A stretch of DNA of 64,000 bases from Richelia sp. CSU_2_1 (GTDB taxonomy: Bacteria; Cyanobacteriota; Cyanobacteriia; Cyanobacteriales; Microcoleaceae), in NCBI GenBank assembly GCA_012034575.1, contig JAAUPF010000001.1, positions 1-64,000 on the forward strand. Reading direction: 5' to 3'. The position numbers were made by a program, and so were the translations under genes. Shown piece after piece: positions 56,285-64,000 of the stretch; the first letter of the stretch is position 1; every line of letters starts with the position of its first letter. Below the pieces are notes generated by a model that was not told the origin of the DNA, made no database searches, and saw nothing but the letters and a program-made list of their open reading frames with translations.

Positions 56285-56395
56285 GCTCCTGCAATTGGTA
56301 ATTGGTAATTGGTAATTGGTAATTGGGAATTGGGAATTGGGAATTGGTAATTGTCAACTGTCAACTGTCAACTGTCAACTATCAACTATCAACTA
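56285..56395. repeat. STRR (AATTGGT/AATTGGG then CAACTGT) between tal and phoH
   Basis: About 10 AATTGG(T/G) heptamers run into about 6 CAACTGT/CAACTAT heptamers. The first block abuts the tal start codon and the second the phoH stop, leaving no unique DNA between the genes. Confidence 0.85.
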
Positions 56396-57345
56396 TTTCT
56401 CATACTGTTCGTAAGCAGCAACAATCCGCTGTACTAGCGGGTGGCGGACGACATCCGACTGAGAAAATTCACAGAAAGCAATACCCTCAACGTGGCGCAG
56501 AATTTTTTGGGCAACTGCCAATCCCGACTGTTGGTTGGGCGGCAAATCTGTTTGAGTGATATCGCCCGTCACTACCATTTCGATCGAAAGCCCAGACGAG
56601 TCAACACCATTTTCATTTGAGCGGGCGTCGTATTTTGAGCTTCGTCCAAAATGACAAAAGCATTGCTGAGAGTGCGCCCCCGCATATAAGCTAAAGGAGC
56701 TACTTCTATGATGCCCCTTTCCATTAAATCGGTCATTTTTTCTTGGTCGATCATTTCTTGCAGGGCGTCGTAAAGCGGGCGCAAATAAGGATTGACTTTT
56801 TGCTGCAAATCTCCCGGCAAAAATCCCAATTTTTCCCCAGCTTCTACAGCAGGACGAGTTAAAATCAGCCGTTCGTATTGCTTGCTCAACAGCGCTTGTA
56901 CGGCGATAATAGCTGCTAGAAAAGTCTTGCCCGTACCGGCGGGGCCGATGCAAAAAGTCAAGTCGCGAGTGCGTACAGCTTGGACGTACTGCCGCTGTTT
57001 GAAGGTTTTAGCCCTGATTTCTTCGCCGCGGCGGGTTTTGGCGAGTACGTCGCGCTGCAAGTCTTGCAAATCGTCTTGACGGTTGGTATCCAATGCGTAG
57101 CGCGCTGTCTGGATTTCAACTCCGGTAATAGCTTTGCCAGACTTCCAAAAATCCGAGAGCGATCGCACTAATTTCTGACACAATTCTACTTGATTTTTCG
57201 TGCCGGAAATCAGCAGTTCTTGACCGCGCAATACCAGATTAGCACCGGTTTGTCGGGAGATGATTTTCAGGTTTTCTTCTTGATGGCCGGCTAGCGACAT
57301 TGCGCTTTCCGCATTCGGCAACTCGATCGTCAGTGTTTCAGTCAT
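56393..57345 (-). CDS. phoH: PhoH family ATPase, frameshifted
   Basis: PhoH-like P-loop ATPase. N-terminal KH-like region (HQEENLKIISRQTGANLVLR) then Walker A CIGPAGTGKTFLAA and Walker B FVILDEAQNTTPAQMKMVLT. The first frame stops after TRLGFRSKW; the second continues MVVTGDITQTDLPPNQQSGL to the stop at 56393. Restoring one A in the A3 run (56578-56580) gives GFRSKMVVTGDITQ and a protein of about 316 residues. The order rpsP, KH protein, phoH is usual for cyanobacteria and suggests an RNA-related role. Confidence 0.85.
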
Positions 57346-57398
57346 GCCAACATAGGATTTTAGATTTTAGATTTTAGAAACAGCAGGATTTTGAAAAC

Positions 57399-57441
57399 AA
57401 AAAAACGCCCGGTACAAGATTTTAGCTCGTATCTAAGGCGT
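57399..57441 (-). terminator. Candidate intrinsic terminator on minus strand
   Basis: Read on the minus strand: GACGCC, a 26-base loop with some pairing, GGGCGT, then a run of seven T. It lies between the KH-protein gene and phoH, about 250 bases past the former. Confidence 0.6.
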
Positions 57442-57687
57442 CTTTCAACTTTAACTCATTCATGAGTTTGGTGCTGGAAGCACAAATCAAATCTCCGTTC
57501 AATCTAGTTAGGAAACTTTAGATTTTAGATTTTAGATTTTAGATTTTAGATTGACTTCATCCAGTTAAGATTTTGAGATTTGAGATTTTTGGTAAATTCA
57601 AAAATCAACAATCGCCCATCAAACGGATTTATAGTAAAAAGTTTACAGCAGCCAATCTAAAATCTAAAATTATTTTCACCAAAGCAG

Positions 57688-58194
57688 TTAATAGCCGGGA
57701 CTATTTCTGCTAGTTCTAAACGTAGGTGTGTTAGTACGGCGGGGTTGTTCTCTCGGGGGTCTGCCGCCCAATTGACTCGGCGATCGAGGTCTGAAGTCGC
57801 CCCGATCGCCCCGATCGCCCCGGTCTCGCCGATCGCCCCGATCGCCCCGATCGCCCCTGGACGATCCGGAGCGCGAATCGCCGGATTCGCCATCGTATAT
57901 ATCCAAGTAGACCGACTGACCGGCCACCTGAGCCACCGCTTCGAGGGTAGTTCTAATGGCCTGAATGTTGCGTCCGCCTCTACCGTACACCCGTCCCTTA
58001 TCGGGATCGTCAAAAGCGAGGCGCACCCAGACCCGCGACTGGCGCGGGTGAACTTCGCAATCAACCCGCAAGGATTCTGGGTGCTCTAAAAAAGGTCCAA
58101 TTAAAAACTGTACCAGTCCAGCATAGTCGGGACTAGCTGGCTGCTGAGTTGCTGGATTCAATGTTGGCTCCGGCTCCGAGTTGTTCAAATACAT
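57688..58194 (-). CDS. KH-domain RNA-binding protein (KhpA-like)
   Basis: A 168-residue RNA-binding protein. The KH core, [40 protein letters not shown] with the GxxG motif GRGG, matches KhpA/YlqC. The C-terminal 60 residues are [20 protein letters not shown], from CGATCGGGG repeats in DNA, then Pro/Arg-rich. The ATG 58194 overlaps rpsP by 62 bases; a TTG at 58161 is an alternative. KhpA proteins partner with KhpB in RNA chaperoning; the RGD tail is an addition resembling RGG-type RNA-binding tails. Confidence 0.85.
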   Translation of the reverse strand: MYLNNSEPEPTLNPATQQPASPDYAGLVQFLIGPFLEHPESLRVDCEVHPRQSRVWVRLAFDDPDKGRVYGRGGRNIQAIRTTLEAVAQVAGQSVYLDIYDGESGDSRSGSSRGDRGDRGDRRDRGDRGDRGDFRPRSPSQLGGRPPREQPRRTNTPTFRTSRNSPGY

Positions 58195-58417
58195 TCGCTT
58201 TTCTCAGGATGTCACGCACGGTGTCAGTAGGCTGAGCGCCTTGTTGCAGGCGCTTGACAATCGCTGGAACATCCAGCCTGGTTTCGTTGCTTCTGGGGTT
58301 GTAAAAGCCGAGTTCTTCTAAGGGGCGGCCGTCGCGGCGGCTGGAACTTTTCATCGCTACAATCCGGTAGCTAGTCTCGCGTTTCTTTCCGTATCGCTTT
58401 AATCGCAGTTTGATCAT
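58133..58417 (-). CDS. rpsP: 30S ribosomal protein S16
   Basis: A 94-residue S16 from ATG 58417: [60 protein letters not shown]. Its end overlaps the KH-protein start in another frame (58133-58194). Component of the small ribosomal subunit body. The gene order with khpA and phoH downstream is conserved in cyanobacteria. Confidence 0.96.
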   Translation of the reverse strand: MIKLRLKRYGKKRETSYRIVAMKSSSRRDGRPLEELGFYNPRSNETRLDVPAIVKRLQQGAQPTDTVRDILRKANVFEQLGAGANIESSNSAAS

Positions 58418-58623
58418 TTTCTTGCAGAATAGTCTTGTTCCTAATTTTACGCTATTTTGTTCTCGCTTCTTTCCCAAACCTCAACTCTACCAGAATTTTT
58501 TCATTTTGCATCAGCCTCCCAAGGAGATTTCGCTGCGGTTGGCAGCCCCCAAAGCGGGTCGATCGCCGTCAATGTGAGGCGCGATCGCCACGGGCAATCT
58601 GGGCGCAGTTCCCCACTGCTGTA

Positions 58624-59844
58624 CTAGCTTTTGCAAAACAAATCTTGCTGCAATCTCAAAGCATCCCAATCGGTGCCACGGTTGATAATTGCAAACCACA
58701 CCAAACCCCGATCGCGCGTCGGTAGGGCTCCGGCCAAGGCAATTACAGTGTTGAGAGTACCGGTTTTCACCACAGCAGAGTGCGGGATGCGCCGGTTGGC
58801 GACAGTACCTTTATCGCGCCCCGATACCGGGAACAAGTCAGCAACCGTCAGCCCAGTAGTTTGGAGGTAGCGCCCGATCGCCTGCATCATCGCGCAAGCA
58901 GCCCTGGGAGACACTCGATTTTCCACTCCCAAGCCCGATCCGTTAATTAATTGAATTTCCCCTTCCGGCACTCCCGCCGCCCAAGTCGCCTGCTGCTGGA
59001 CTATTTTTGCTCCTCCCAGATCGTCGGCCAGAATTTGAGCAATATCATTATCGCTGTGGACGTTCATGTGCTTGAGAATTTCCGCCACAGAAAGCGATCG
59101 GCGCAGCAACAGCAAGCGCGAAACAGGAGTGGATTTCGCCGCCATTACACTACCCTCGACCGTCACCTGAGGTTTTCTGGTTCCCCGAGGCATTTTAGAA
59201 TGAACTGCCCGCACTTGGCGCGGCCAATTGCGGCCGTCGAGGGCTACCCGCAGCAGTTCTCCCGCCACTAGGGGGTCTGACTCGTAATTCATGCGGAAAT
59301 TGCCAGTCACGATTAAATTGCCCGTCACCCGCACGATACCCAACTGAGACAGAGCATTCCCAACGGCGATCGCTTCCTCCCAAACAAACAGCGGATCTCC
59401 CGCCCCGGAAACCACCAAATCCCCCTCCAACACTCCATTTCTAATCGGTCCGGTCGCGCGAAACCTGGTTTTAAACTGAAAATCCGGGCCCCATGTTTCC
59501 AATGCGGCCAAAGAAGTCGCAATTTTAGTCAGCGAAGCCCCCGGCATCAGGGCAGTTCCCTGCTGGCTCACCAGCGGCACCATTCCCGATTGCACCCAAA
59601 TTCCCTGATTCCCCTCAACCAAACCCCGAGCTCGCAAATCTTTTAAAAATCCTTCCACAGCCTCTGCTGCGGGCAAATCGGGATTTGCCAGCCGCCCGCC
59701 TCCAAAAGCCAAATCCTCCGCCGCCACCAACCCAGGCATCCCACCGTGCCAAGCCAGCACCGACCCAGCATTCAGTCCCGCACCTTGCACCCCAGCCATT
59801 TCCAGCCACAGAGACATGATTCCCGAGCTAAATAATTCCAACAT
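58624..59844 (-). CDS. dacB: D-alanyl-D-alanine carboxypeptidase (PBP4 type)
   Basis: A 406-residue S13-family penicillin-binding protein, from ATG 59844. Active-site motifs: SxxK in PGASLTKIATSL (about residue 105), SxN in VHSDNDIAQILA, and KTG in SAVVKTGTLNTVIA. It trims or cross-checks peptidoglycan in the periplasm, although no clear signal peptide is seen from this start. It is divergent from plsX with 110 bases between. Confidence 0.88.
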   Translation of the reverse strand: MLELFSSGIMSLWLEMAGVQGAGLNAGSVLAWHGGMPGLVAAEDLAFGGGRLANPDLPAAEAVEGFLKDLRARGLVEGNQGIWVQSGMVPLVSQQGTALMPGASLTKIATSLAALETWGPDFQFKTRFRATGPIRNGVLEGDLVVSGAGDPLFVWEEAIAVGNALSQLGIVRVTGNLIVTGNFRMNYESDPLVAGELLRVALDGRNWPRQVRAVHSKMPRGTRKPQVTVEGSVMAAKSTPVSRLLLLRRSLSVAEILKHMNVHSDNDIAQILADDLGGAKIVQQQATWAAGVPEGEIQLINGSGLGVENRVSPRAACAMMQAIGRYLQTTGLTVADLFPVSGRDKGTVANRRIPHSAVVKTGTLNTVIALAGALPTRDRGLVWFAIINRGTDWDALRLQQDLFCKS

Positions 59845-59953
59845 TCTTTGCTCCTCAAATTCAGAACAAGTATTACAGATTGAGAATCCAGACTTCTGAA
59901 TGTACGCTCCTGACTTCCTGGTAGAATTTTTAAGGTTTCTCAAACATTGGTCA

Positions 59954-61003
59954 ATGGGATCGACTCGCGCAAGAATTGCAATAGATGCTATGGGTGGCGA
60001 TCGCGCCCCCGCTGAGGTTGTGGCTGGAGCGCTGAAGGCACAAGCAGAATTGGGAGTAGAGGTTTTGCTGGTGGGCGACCCGCAGCAAATAGAAGACTCG
60101 CTCCGGGAGCAGGACGCGATCGGCCGCGTCTCTCCAGGTCAGCTAGAAATCGTTGCCTCTGAGGGAACGGTGGAAATGCACGAAGAACCTTTGAGTGCCC
60201 TCAAACGCAAGCCCAACGCTTCGATTAACGTAGCGATGAATTTAGTGAAGCAGCAGCAAGCTGATGCTGTGGTATCCGCCGGTCACTCCGGCGCGGCGAT
60301 GGCTTCGGCCCTGCTGAGGTTGGGGCGTCTCCCCGGTATCGATCGCCCCGCGATCGGTGCGGTTTTGCCGACTATGGTACCGGGCCGATCGGTACTGATT
60401 CTCGATGTCGGCGCTAATGTGGACTGCCGCCCCAAATTTTTGGAACAGTTCGCTTTGATGGGAACGGTTTACAGCCAGTACGTGCTCGGTGTTGCCGAAC
60501 CCAAAATCGGGCTGCTGAATATCGGCGAAGAGCCTTCTAAAGGCAACGACGCCGCCGTTCGCACCCACCAGTTGTTAACGGACAACCCGCATATTCCCTT
60601 TGTAGGCAATGCCGAAGGCCGCGACGTGCTGTCGGGGAACTTTGACGCGATCGTCTGCGATGGCTTTGTCGGCAATGTTTTGCTGAAGTTTGCCGAAGCT
60701 GTCGGCGAAGTCGTGCTGCAAGTGCTTAAGGAAGAACTGGCATCGGGACTCACAAATCAAATCGACCCTTCTCTGCTGCAAGCAAGCCTCAAAGGATTCA
60801 AGCAGCGGGTAGACCACGTAGAACACGGTGGCGGTTTGTTGTTAGGAGTTGCTGGCGTTTGCATTATCAGTCACGGTTCCTCTCAAGCTGCGTCGATTTG
60901 CAATGCCGTGCGTTTGGCTAAGGGCGCTATTGACAACCGGGTACTCGATCGCATTCAATCGGAAAATCGCCCGAGCGCTTTAGAACAAGAAGCTAGAAGT
61001 TAG
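59954..61003 (+). CDS. plsX: Phosphate acyltransferase PlsX
   Basis: A 349-residue PlsX from ATG 59954 (MGSTRARIAIDAMGGDRAPA). Conserved blocks: AVVSAGHSGAAMASALLRLG, GAVLPTMVPGRSVLILDVGA, GLLNIGEEPSKGND, FDAIVCDGFVGNVLLKFAEA. It converts acyl-ACP to acyl-phosphate, the first step toward phosphatidic acid. The plsX-fabH-fabD order is usual in cyanobacteria, putting lipid and fatty-acid initiation in one unit. Confidence 0.96.
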   Translation: MGSTRARIAIDAMGGDRAPAEVVAGALKAQAELGVEVLLVGDPQQIEDSLREQDAIGRVSPGQLEIVASEGTVEMHEEPLSALKRKPNASINVAMNLVKQQQADAVVSAGHSGAAMASALLRLGRLPGIDRPAIGAVLPTMVPGRSVLILDVGANVDCRPKFLEQFALMGTVYSQYVLGVAEPKIGLLNIGEEPSKGNDAAVRTHQLLTDNPHIPFVGNAEGRDVLSGNFDAIVCDGFVGNVLLKFAEAVGEVVLQVLKEELASGLTNQIDPSLLQASLKGFKQRVDHVEHGGGLLLGVAGVCIISHGSSQAASICNAVRLAKGAIDNRVLDRIQSENRPSALEQEARS

Positions 61004-61164
61004 AGACTGTACGCGGAAATTAAAAATTAAAAATGCCCGATCGAAAAGGTAAAATTTACAAAGCTGTTTTACTCGTGTTGAGTAATTTCAGCCCGCTCTA
61101 AAAACTTTTAATTCGTAGTTTTTAATTTTTAATTTCTCGGCCGATCGCTCATAAATGGAGAAGA

Positions 61165-62175
61165 ATGTTGTTGCAGCAATCAGGGTTCGGCATTGCCGTC
61201 ACGGGGAGCGGGTCTTGCACGCCGCAGGTAACTCTTGACAATAACGGTTTGAGTCAGATGGTAGAGACCTCTGACGAGTGGATTGTAGCGCGAACGGGAA
61301 TTCGCTACCGCAGACTGGCGGACGATCGAACTTCTCTTTGCGATTTAGCTGTCACTGCCGCGCGAAGGGCGATCGAAATGGCTCGCCTCGCGCCGGCAGA
61401 TATCGATTTAATCGTTTTGGCTACGTCAAGCCCTGATGATTTGTTTGGCAGTGCCGGTCAAATTCAGTATCAATTGGGCGCGACAAAAGCTGTAGCTTTT
61501 GACTTGACGGCGGCTTGTTCGGGCTTTGTTTTTGGCTTGGTTACAGCCTCGCAGTTCATCCGCACCGGGGTTTATCAAAATGTTTTGCTGATCGGTGCAG
61601 ATATTTTATCCCGCTGGGTGAATTGGAGCGATCGGGGCACTTGCATTTTGTTTGGCGATGGTGCAGGTGCGGTGGTATTGCAAGCTGCAGAAACTGACAG
61701 TTTGCTGGGATTTGAAATTCGCAGCGACGGCACTCAAAATGCTTCTCTGAATTTGGCTTACAAAGCTGAATCAAAAGCATTAATTGAGGGGGTGACGATC
61801 GGACAAGGCGGCTTTCATCCCATTACTATGAACGGTCAAGAAATTTACCGTTTTGCTGTCAAGAAAGTACCGGAAGTTATAGAAAAAGCGGTGTTTCGTG
61901 CAAATATTAGCGTGGCAGAAATTGACTGGCTGCTGCTGCACCAAGCTAACCAGCGGATTCTCGATGCCGTGGCCCAAAGGCTAAATATTCCGGCCCAAAA
62001 AGTCATCAGCAATTTGGCAAATTACGGCAATACTTCGGCAGCTTCGATTCCCATTGCTTTGGATGAAGCCGTGCGCGAGGGCAAGATTAAAAGAGGCGAT
62101 ACTATTGCTGCGGCAGGCTTTGGGGCTGGTTTGAGCTGGGGCTGTGCTATTTTTCAATGGGGAGCATCAAAGTAA
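61165..62175 (+). CDS. fabH: Beta-ketoacyl-ACP synthase III
   Basis: A 336-residue KAS III starting fatty acid synthesis by condensing acetyl-CoA with malonyl-ACP. Catalytic Cys in DLTAACSGFVFG, His in LLHQANQRIL and Asn in NLANYGNTSAASIP. WIVARTGIRYRR and GAGLSWGCAIFQW are also typical. GGAGAAG precedes the ATG at 61165. It follows plsX by 161 bases. Confidence 0.96.
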   Translation: MLLQQSGFGIAVTGSGSCTPQVTLDNNGLSQMVETSDEWIVARTGIRYRRLADDRTSLCDLAVTAARRAIEMARLAPADIDLIVLATSSPDDLFGSAGQIQYQLGATKAVAFDLTAACSGFVFGLVTASQFIRTGVYQNVLLIGADILSRWVNWSDRGTCILFGDGAGAVVLQAAETDSLLGFEIRSDGTQNASLNLAYKAESKALIEGVTIGQGGFHPITMNGQEIYRFAVKKVPEVIEKAVFRANISVAEIDWLLLHQANQRILDAVAQRLNIPAQKVISNLANYGNTSAASIPIALDEAVREGKIKRGDTIAAAGFGAGLSWGCAIFQWGASK

Positions 62176-62519
62176 AAATTGAGTCAGATTCGAGTAAGAT
62201 TCGATCGGACTGTGCCTTTTAATTGTCACTGTTGAGTTAAAAACTGAAAATTCTGCAGGATTCGATCGAGTGGGGCTGAGCTGGAAGGTAGTAATTATGC
62301 TGCCGGTATTAATTCCCATATTAATTCGATCGCAGGCAGCCAAACAAGTTATATAAATTCATCAAAAAATTGCATTAGCGTGTTACAATTATGAGTCGCA
62401 AGTAGAGAGTTCGTTAACCGAATAAAAATAACGGATAAAAATCAGCGAATTCACAAGCGGGAAACAAAGAATTTTGCGATCGCAAATTAGCAACTACCAC
62501 TTAGCAAGATACCGGAAAA
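62176..62519. other. fabH-fabD intergenic region
   Basis: A 344-base gap, with several GATCGA sites but no open frame or strong hairpin. It is long for two genes usually close together, so fabD may have its own promoter. Confidence 0.5.
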
Positions 62520-63396
62520 ATGACTAAAACAGCATGGGTATTTCCCGGACAAGGTTCCCAGGCGATCGGGATGGGTGCAGACTTACTAAACTTGCCAAAA
62601 GCCAAGGCAAAATTTGAGCTAGCAGAACAGATTTTAGGCTGGTCCGTGCCAGACATTTGCCAAAGCGAAGAAAAGTTGTCTCGCACTCTCTACACTCAGC
62701 CTTGCTTGTACGTTGTAGAAAGCATTTTGACAGATTTAGTCCGCGAAAAGAGCGATCGGCCTGCAGTTGTTGCCGGTCACAGTTTGGGAGAATACGTTGC
62801 TCTCTACGCAGCAGGCGTGTTTGACTTTGAAACGGGATTGCGCTTGGTAAAACGCCGGGCAGAACTAATGGACAGTGCCGCCGGCGGCAATGGTAGCTTT
62901 GATCGGCTTCGACAGACAGCAACTCGAACTGCAAATTCAATACAGTTCAGATGTAGTGCTAGCAAACGACAACAGCGACGCCCAAGTCGTGATTTCGGGA
63001 ACGCCAAAAGCAGTAGAAGAATTGTTGGGAAAAATTAAAGTAAAACGCGCCGTTAAATTGAATGTTTCCGGCGCATTTCACTCTCCGCTGATGGCGTCGG
63101 TAGCGGGAGAATTTCAACAAACTTTAAAATCTGCTAGATTTGCCGATGCTAAAACCTTGGTACTTTCTAATGCCGAACCGACAGCTACTACCAGCGGATC
63201 TACTTTAAAGCAGCGTTTAACTTACCAAATGACTCAAGGCGTGCGCTGGCGAGAAATTGCGCTGCAGTTGCCGCAACAAGGAATCGATCGGGTTTTGGAA
63301 ATTGGACCGGGCAAAGTCCTCACGGGTTTGATCAAACGGACTTGTCCCGATTTAGAACTGGTAAATATTAGCAGTGTTGCAGATTTACCAAGTTAA
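62520..63396 (+). CDS. fabD: Malonyl-CoA:ACP transacylase, frameshifted
   Basis: FabD loads malonyl groups on acyl carrier protein. First frame (62520-63038): TKTAWVFPGQGSQAIGMGAD and the active-site Ser in VAGHSLGEYVALYAAG; it turns out of frame after RRAELMDSAAGG. Second frame (to 63396): MVALIGFDRQQLELQI, DNSDAQVVISGTPKAVEEL, FHSPLMASVAGEF with the catalytic His, and VLEIGPGKVLTGLIKR. Removing one base near 62889 joins them to about 292 residues. Essential in most bacteria, so sequence error is more likely than loss. Confidence 0.88.
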
Positions 63397-63475
63397 TCAG
63401 TCTTTAACCTGCGGTTAAAGTGCAGGTGCTAAATTCAAAATCGCAGGAGTTCGATCGCTGCTAAAAAACAGTGCC

Positions 63476-63508
63476 ACAACAGGCAAATCCGATCTATTTG
63501 CCTGTTGT
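63476..63508. terminator. Strong hairpin after fabD
   Basis: Perfect 13-bp arms ACAACAGGCAAAT (63476-63488) and ATTTGCCTGTTGT (63496-63508) with a seven-base loop. No T-run follows, so it may work as an RNA-processing or stabilising hairpin rather than a classical intrinsic terminator. Confidence 0.6.
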
Positions 63509-63632
63509 GCTAGTTGGCCGATCGCCCGCTGGCAAAACTTAATAAAAAATGTAGAATGGAGGTGCTGCCAGAGCGATCGCCGAACTTTAAGCTAAACTGA
63601 GCGTAAAAACCAAGCTTATCCGAACAATAGCT

Positions 63633-64000
63633 ATGAAAAAAGCCGTTTATTGGTTGATGGGCGACAAGGCCGGTAGAACTTTAGTAGGCGTGTGGAACTG
63701 GTTGTGGGGAATGCCCGTAGAAGCGGGCGGCCAAGTAGCAGTGGAAGTAGCAGAAGAGTCCCTGCGATCGATGCAAGAATCCGTACAAAAATTGGCAGCC
63801 GCAGTCTCGACTCAAGTTGCAGCCTACCAGCGGGCTAAAACTAAGTATGAAGAAAAAGTTAGAGAAATGCAAACCTTTGAACGCCAAGCAATGACGGCCC
63901 AACGCAACGGCAACGAAGAAGCAGCCCGCTTGGCAATGTCCAAAGCAATTCAAATCGAAAAAATTCTGCCGCAGCTAGAAACTCAAGTACAACAGGCAGA
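63633..64000 (+). CDS. PspA/IM30-like protein, 5' part
   Basis: Starts at ATG 63633 and is cut by the window end; 122 codons are visible. MKKAVYWLMGDKAGRTLVGV is followed by a long Ala/Glu/Gln/Lys coiled coil (EVAEESLRSMQESVQKLAAA; QTFERQAMTAQRNGNEEAAR). The heptad-like helical hairpin with EEAARLAMSKAIQIE matches PspA/IM30 (Vipp1-like) membrane-remodelling proteins, though the first 25 residues differ from the usual MGLFDR start. Membrane protection or a related role is inferred. Confidence 0.7.
   Translation, partial: MKKAVYWLMGDKAGRTLVGVWNWLWGMPVEAGGQVAVEVAEESLRSMQESVQKLAAAVSTQVAAYQRAKTKYEEKVREMQTFERQAMTAQRNGNEEAARLAMSKAIQIEKILPQLETQVQQA

Noticed and set aside
62520-63396. Two separate genes within fabD
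   Set aside because: The active-site Ser half and the His half are both needed for a single transacylase and join cleanly after a one-base change, so they are treated as one gene.

Overview
This window comes from a filamentous, phycoerythrin-containing cyanobacterium, most like the Microcoleus/Oscillatoria/Phormidium group. GATCG and GCGATCGC (HIP1-like) octamers are very frequent. Short tandemly repeated sequences (AATTGGG, CAACTGT, GGAAGAA, CTTCTGC types) fill intergenic gaps. The gene content includes bilin reductases, phycobiliproteins, a carotenoid protein, xisH/xisI and cyanobacterial-type rpsP-KH-phoH and plsX-fabH-fabD clusters. The genus is inferred from style and content only. I saw no rRNA, tRNA or CRISPR array.

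Layout: (1) 0.3-6.4 kb, a metal-handling group: an HlyD/CusB-like adaptor divergent from a two-domain multicopper oxidase, a helical lipoprotein and an FTR1 iron permease. (2) 6.5-12.2 kb, an ETR1-like sensor kinase, a helical carotenoid protein, an acetoacetate-decarboxylase-like protein, a DUF697 GTPase and a RelE-type toxin pair. (3) 12.4-22.4 kb, one 3340-codon gene fusing a filamentous-haemagglutinin secretion domain to a C-terminal CHAT protease, then a histidine kinase. (4) 24.6-30.7 kb, accessory small genes: xisI/xisH, a DUF937 protein, duplicated coiled-coil genes, an AtzG-like subunit, a possible orphan toxin-tip/immunity pair, a KGK protein, cytosine deaminase and a ureidoglycolate-lyase-like protein.

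(5) 30.9-48.4 kb is a nearly self-contained phycoerythrin island: cpeA/cpeB, bilin lyases or chaperones (cpeZ, cpeF, cpeY, a cpeU-like gene, cpeT, cpeS), the activator cpeR, rod linkers cpeC-cpeD-cpeE, a CcaR/CcaS-type green/red regulatory pair, and pebA/pebB for phycoerythrobilin synthesis. Upstream of cpeC lies an eight-unit, 11-bp repeat array that matches, as I recall it, the direct-repeat G-box bound by CcaR, but greatly expanded. (6) 48.6-56.3 kb: cobB, opcA, zwf and tal (oxidative pentose phosphate pathway), with a TnpB element lying between tal and zwf. (7) 56.4-64 kb: phoH, a KH-domain protein, rpsP, a PBP4-type dacB, plsX, fabH, fabD and the start of a PspA/IM30-like gene.

Seven otherwise well-conserved genes (the ETR1-like kinase, DUF697 GTPase, ccaS, cobB, zwf, phoH, fabD) are each broken by what looks like one single-base indel, most of them in or beside short homopolymers. 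Several are housekeeping genes, so sequencing or assembly error is the simplest explanation; each is listed as one reconstructed locus.
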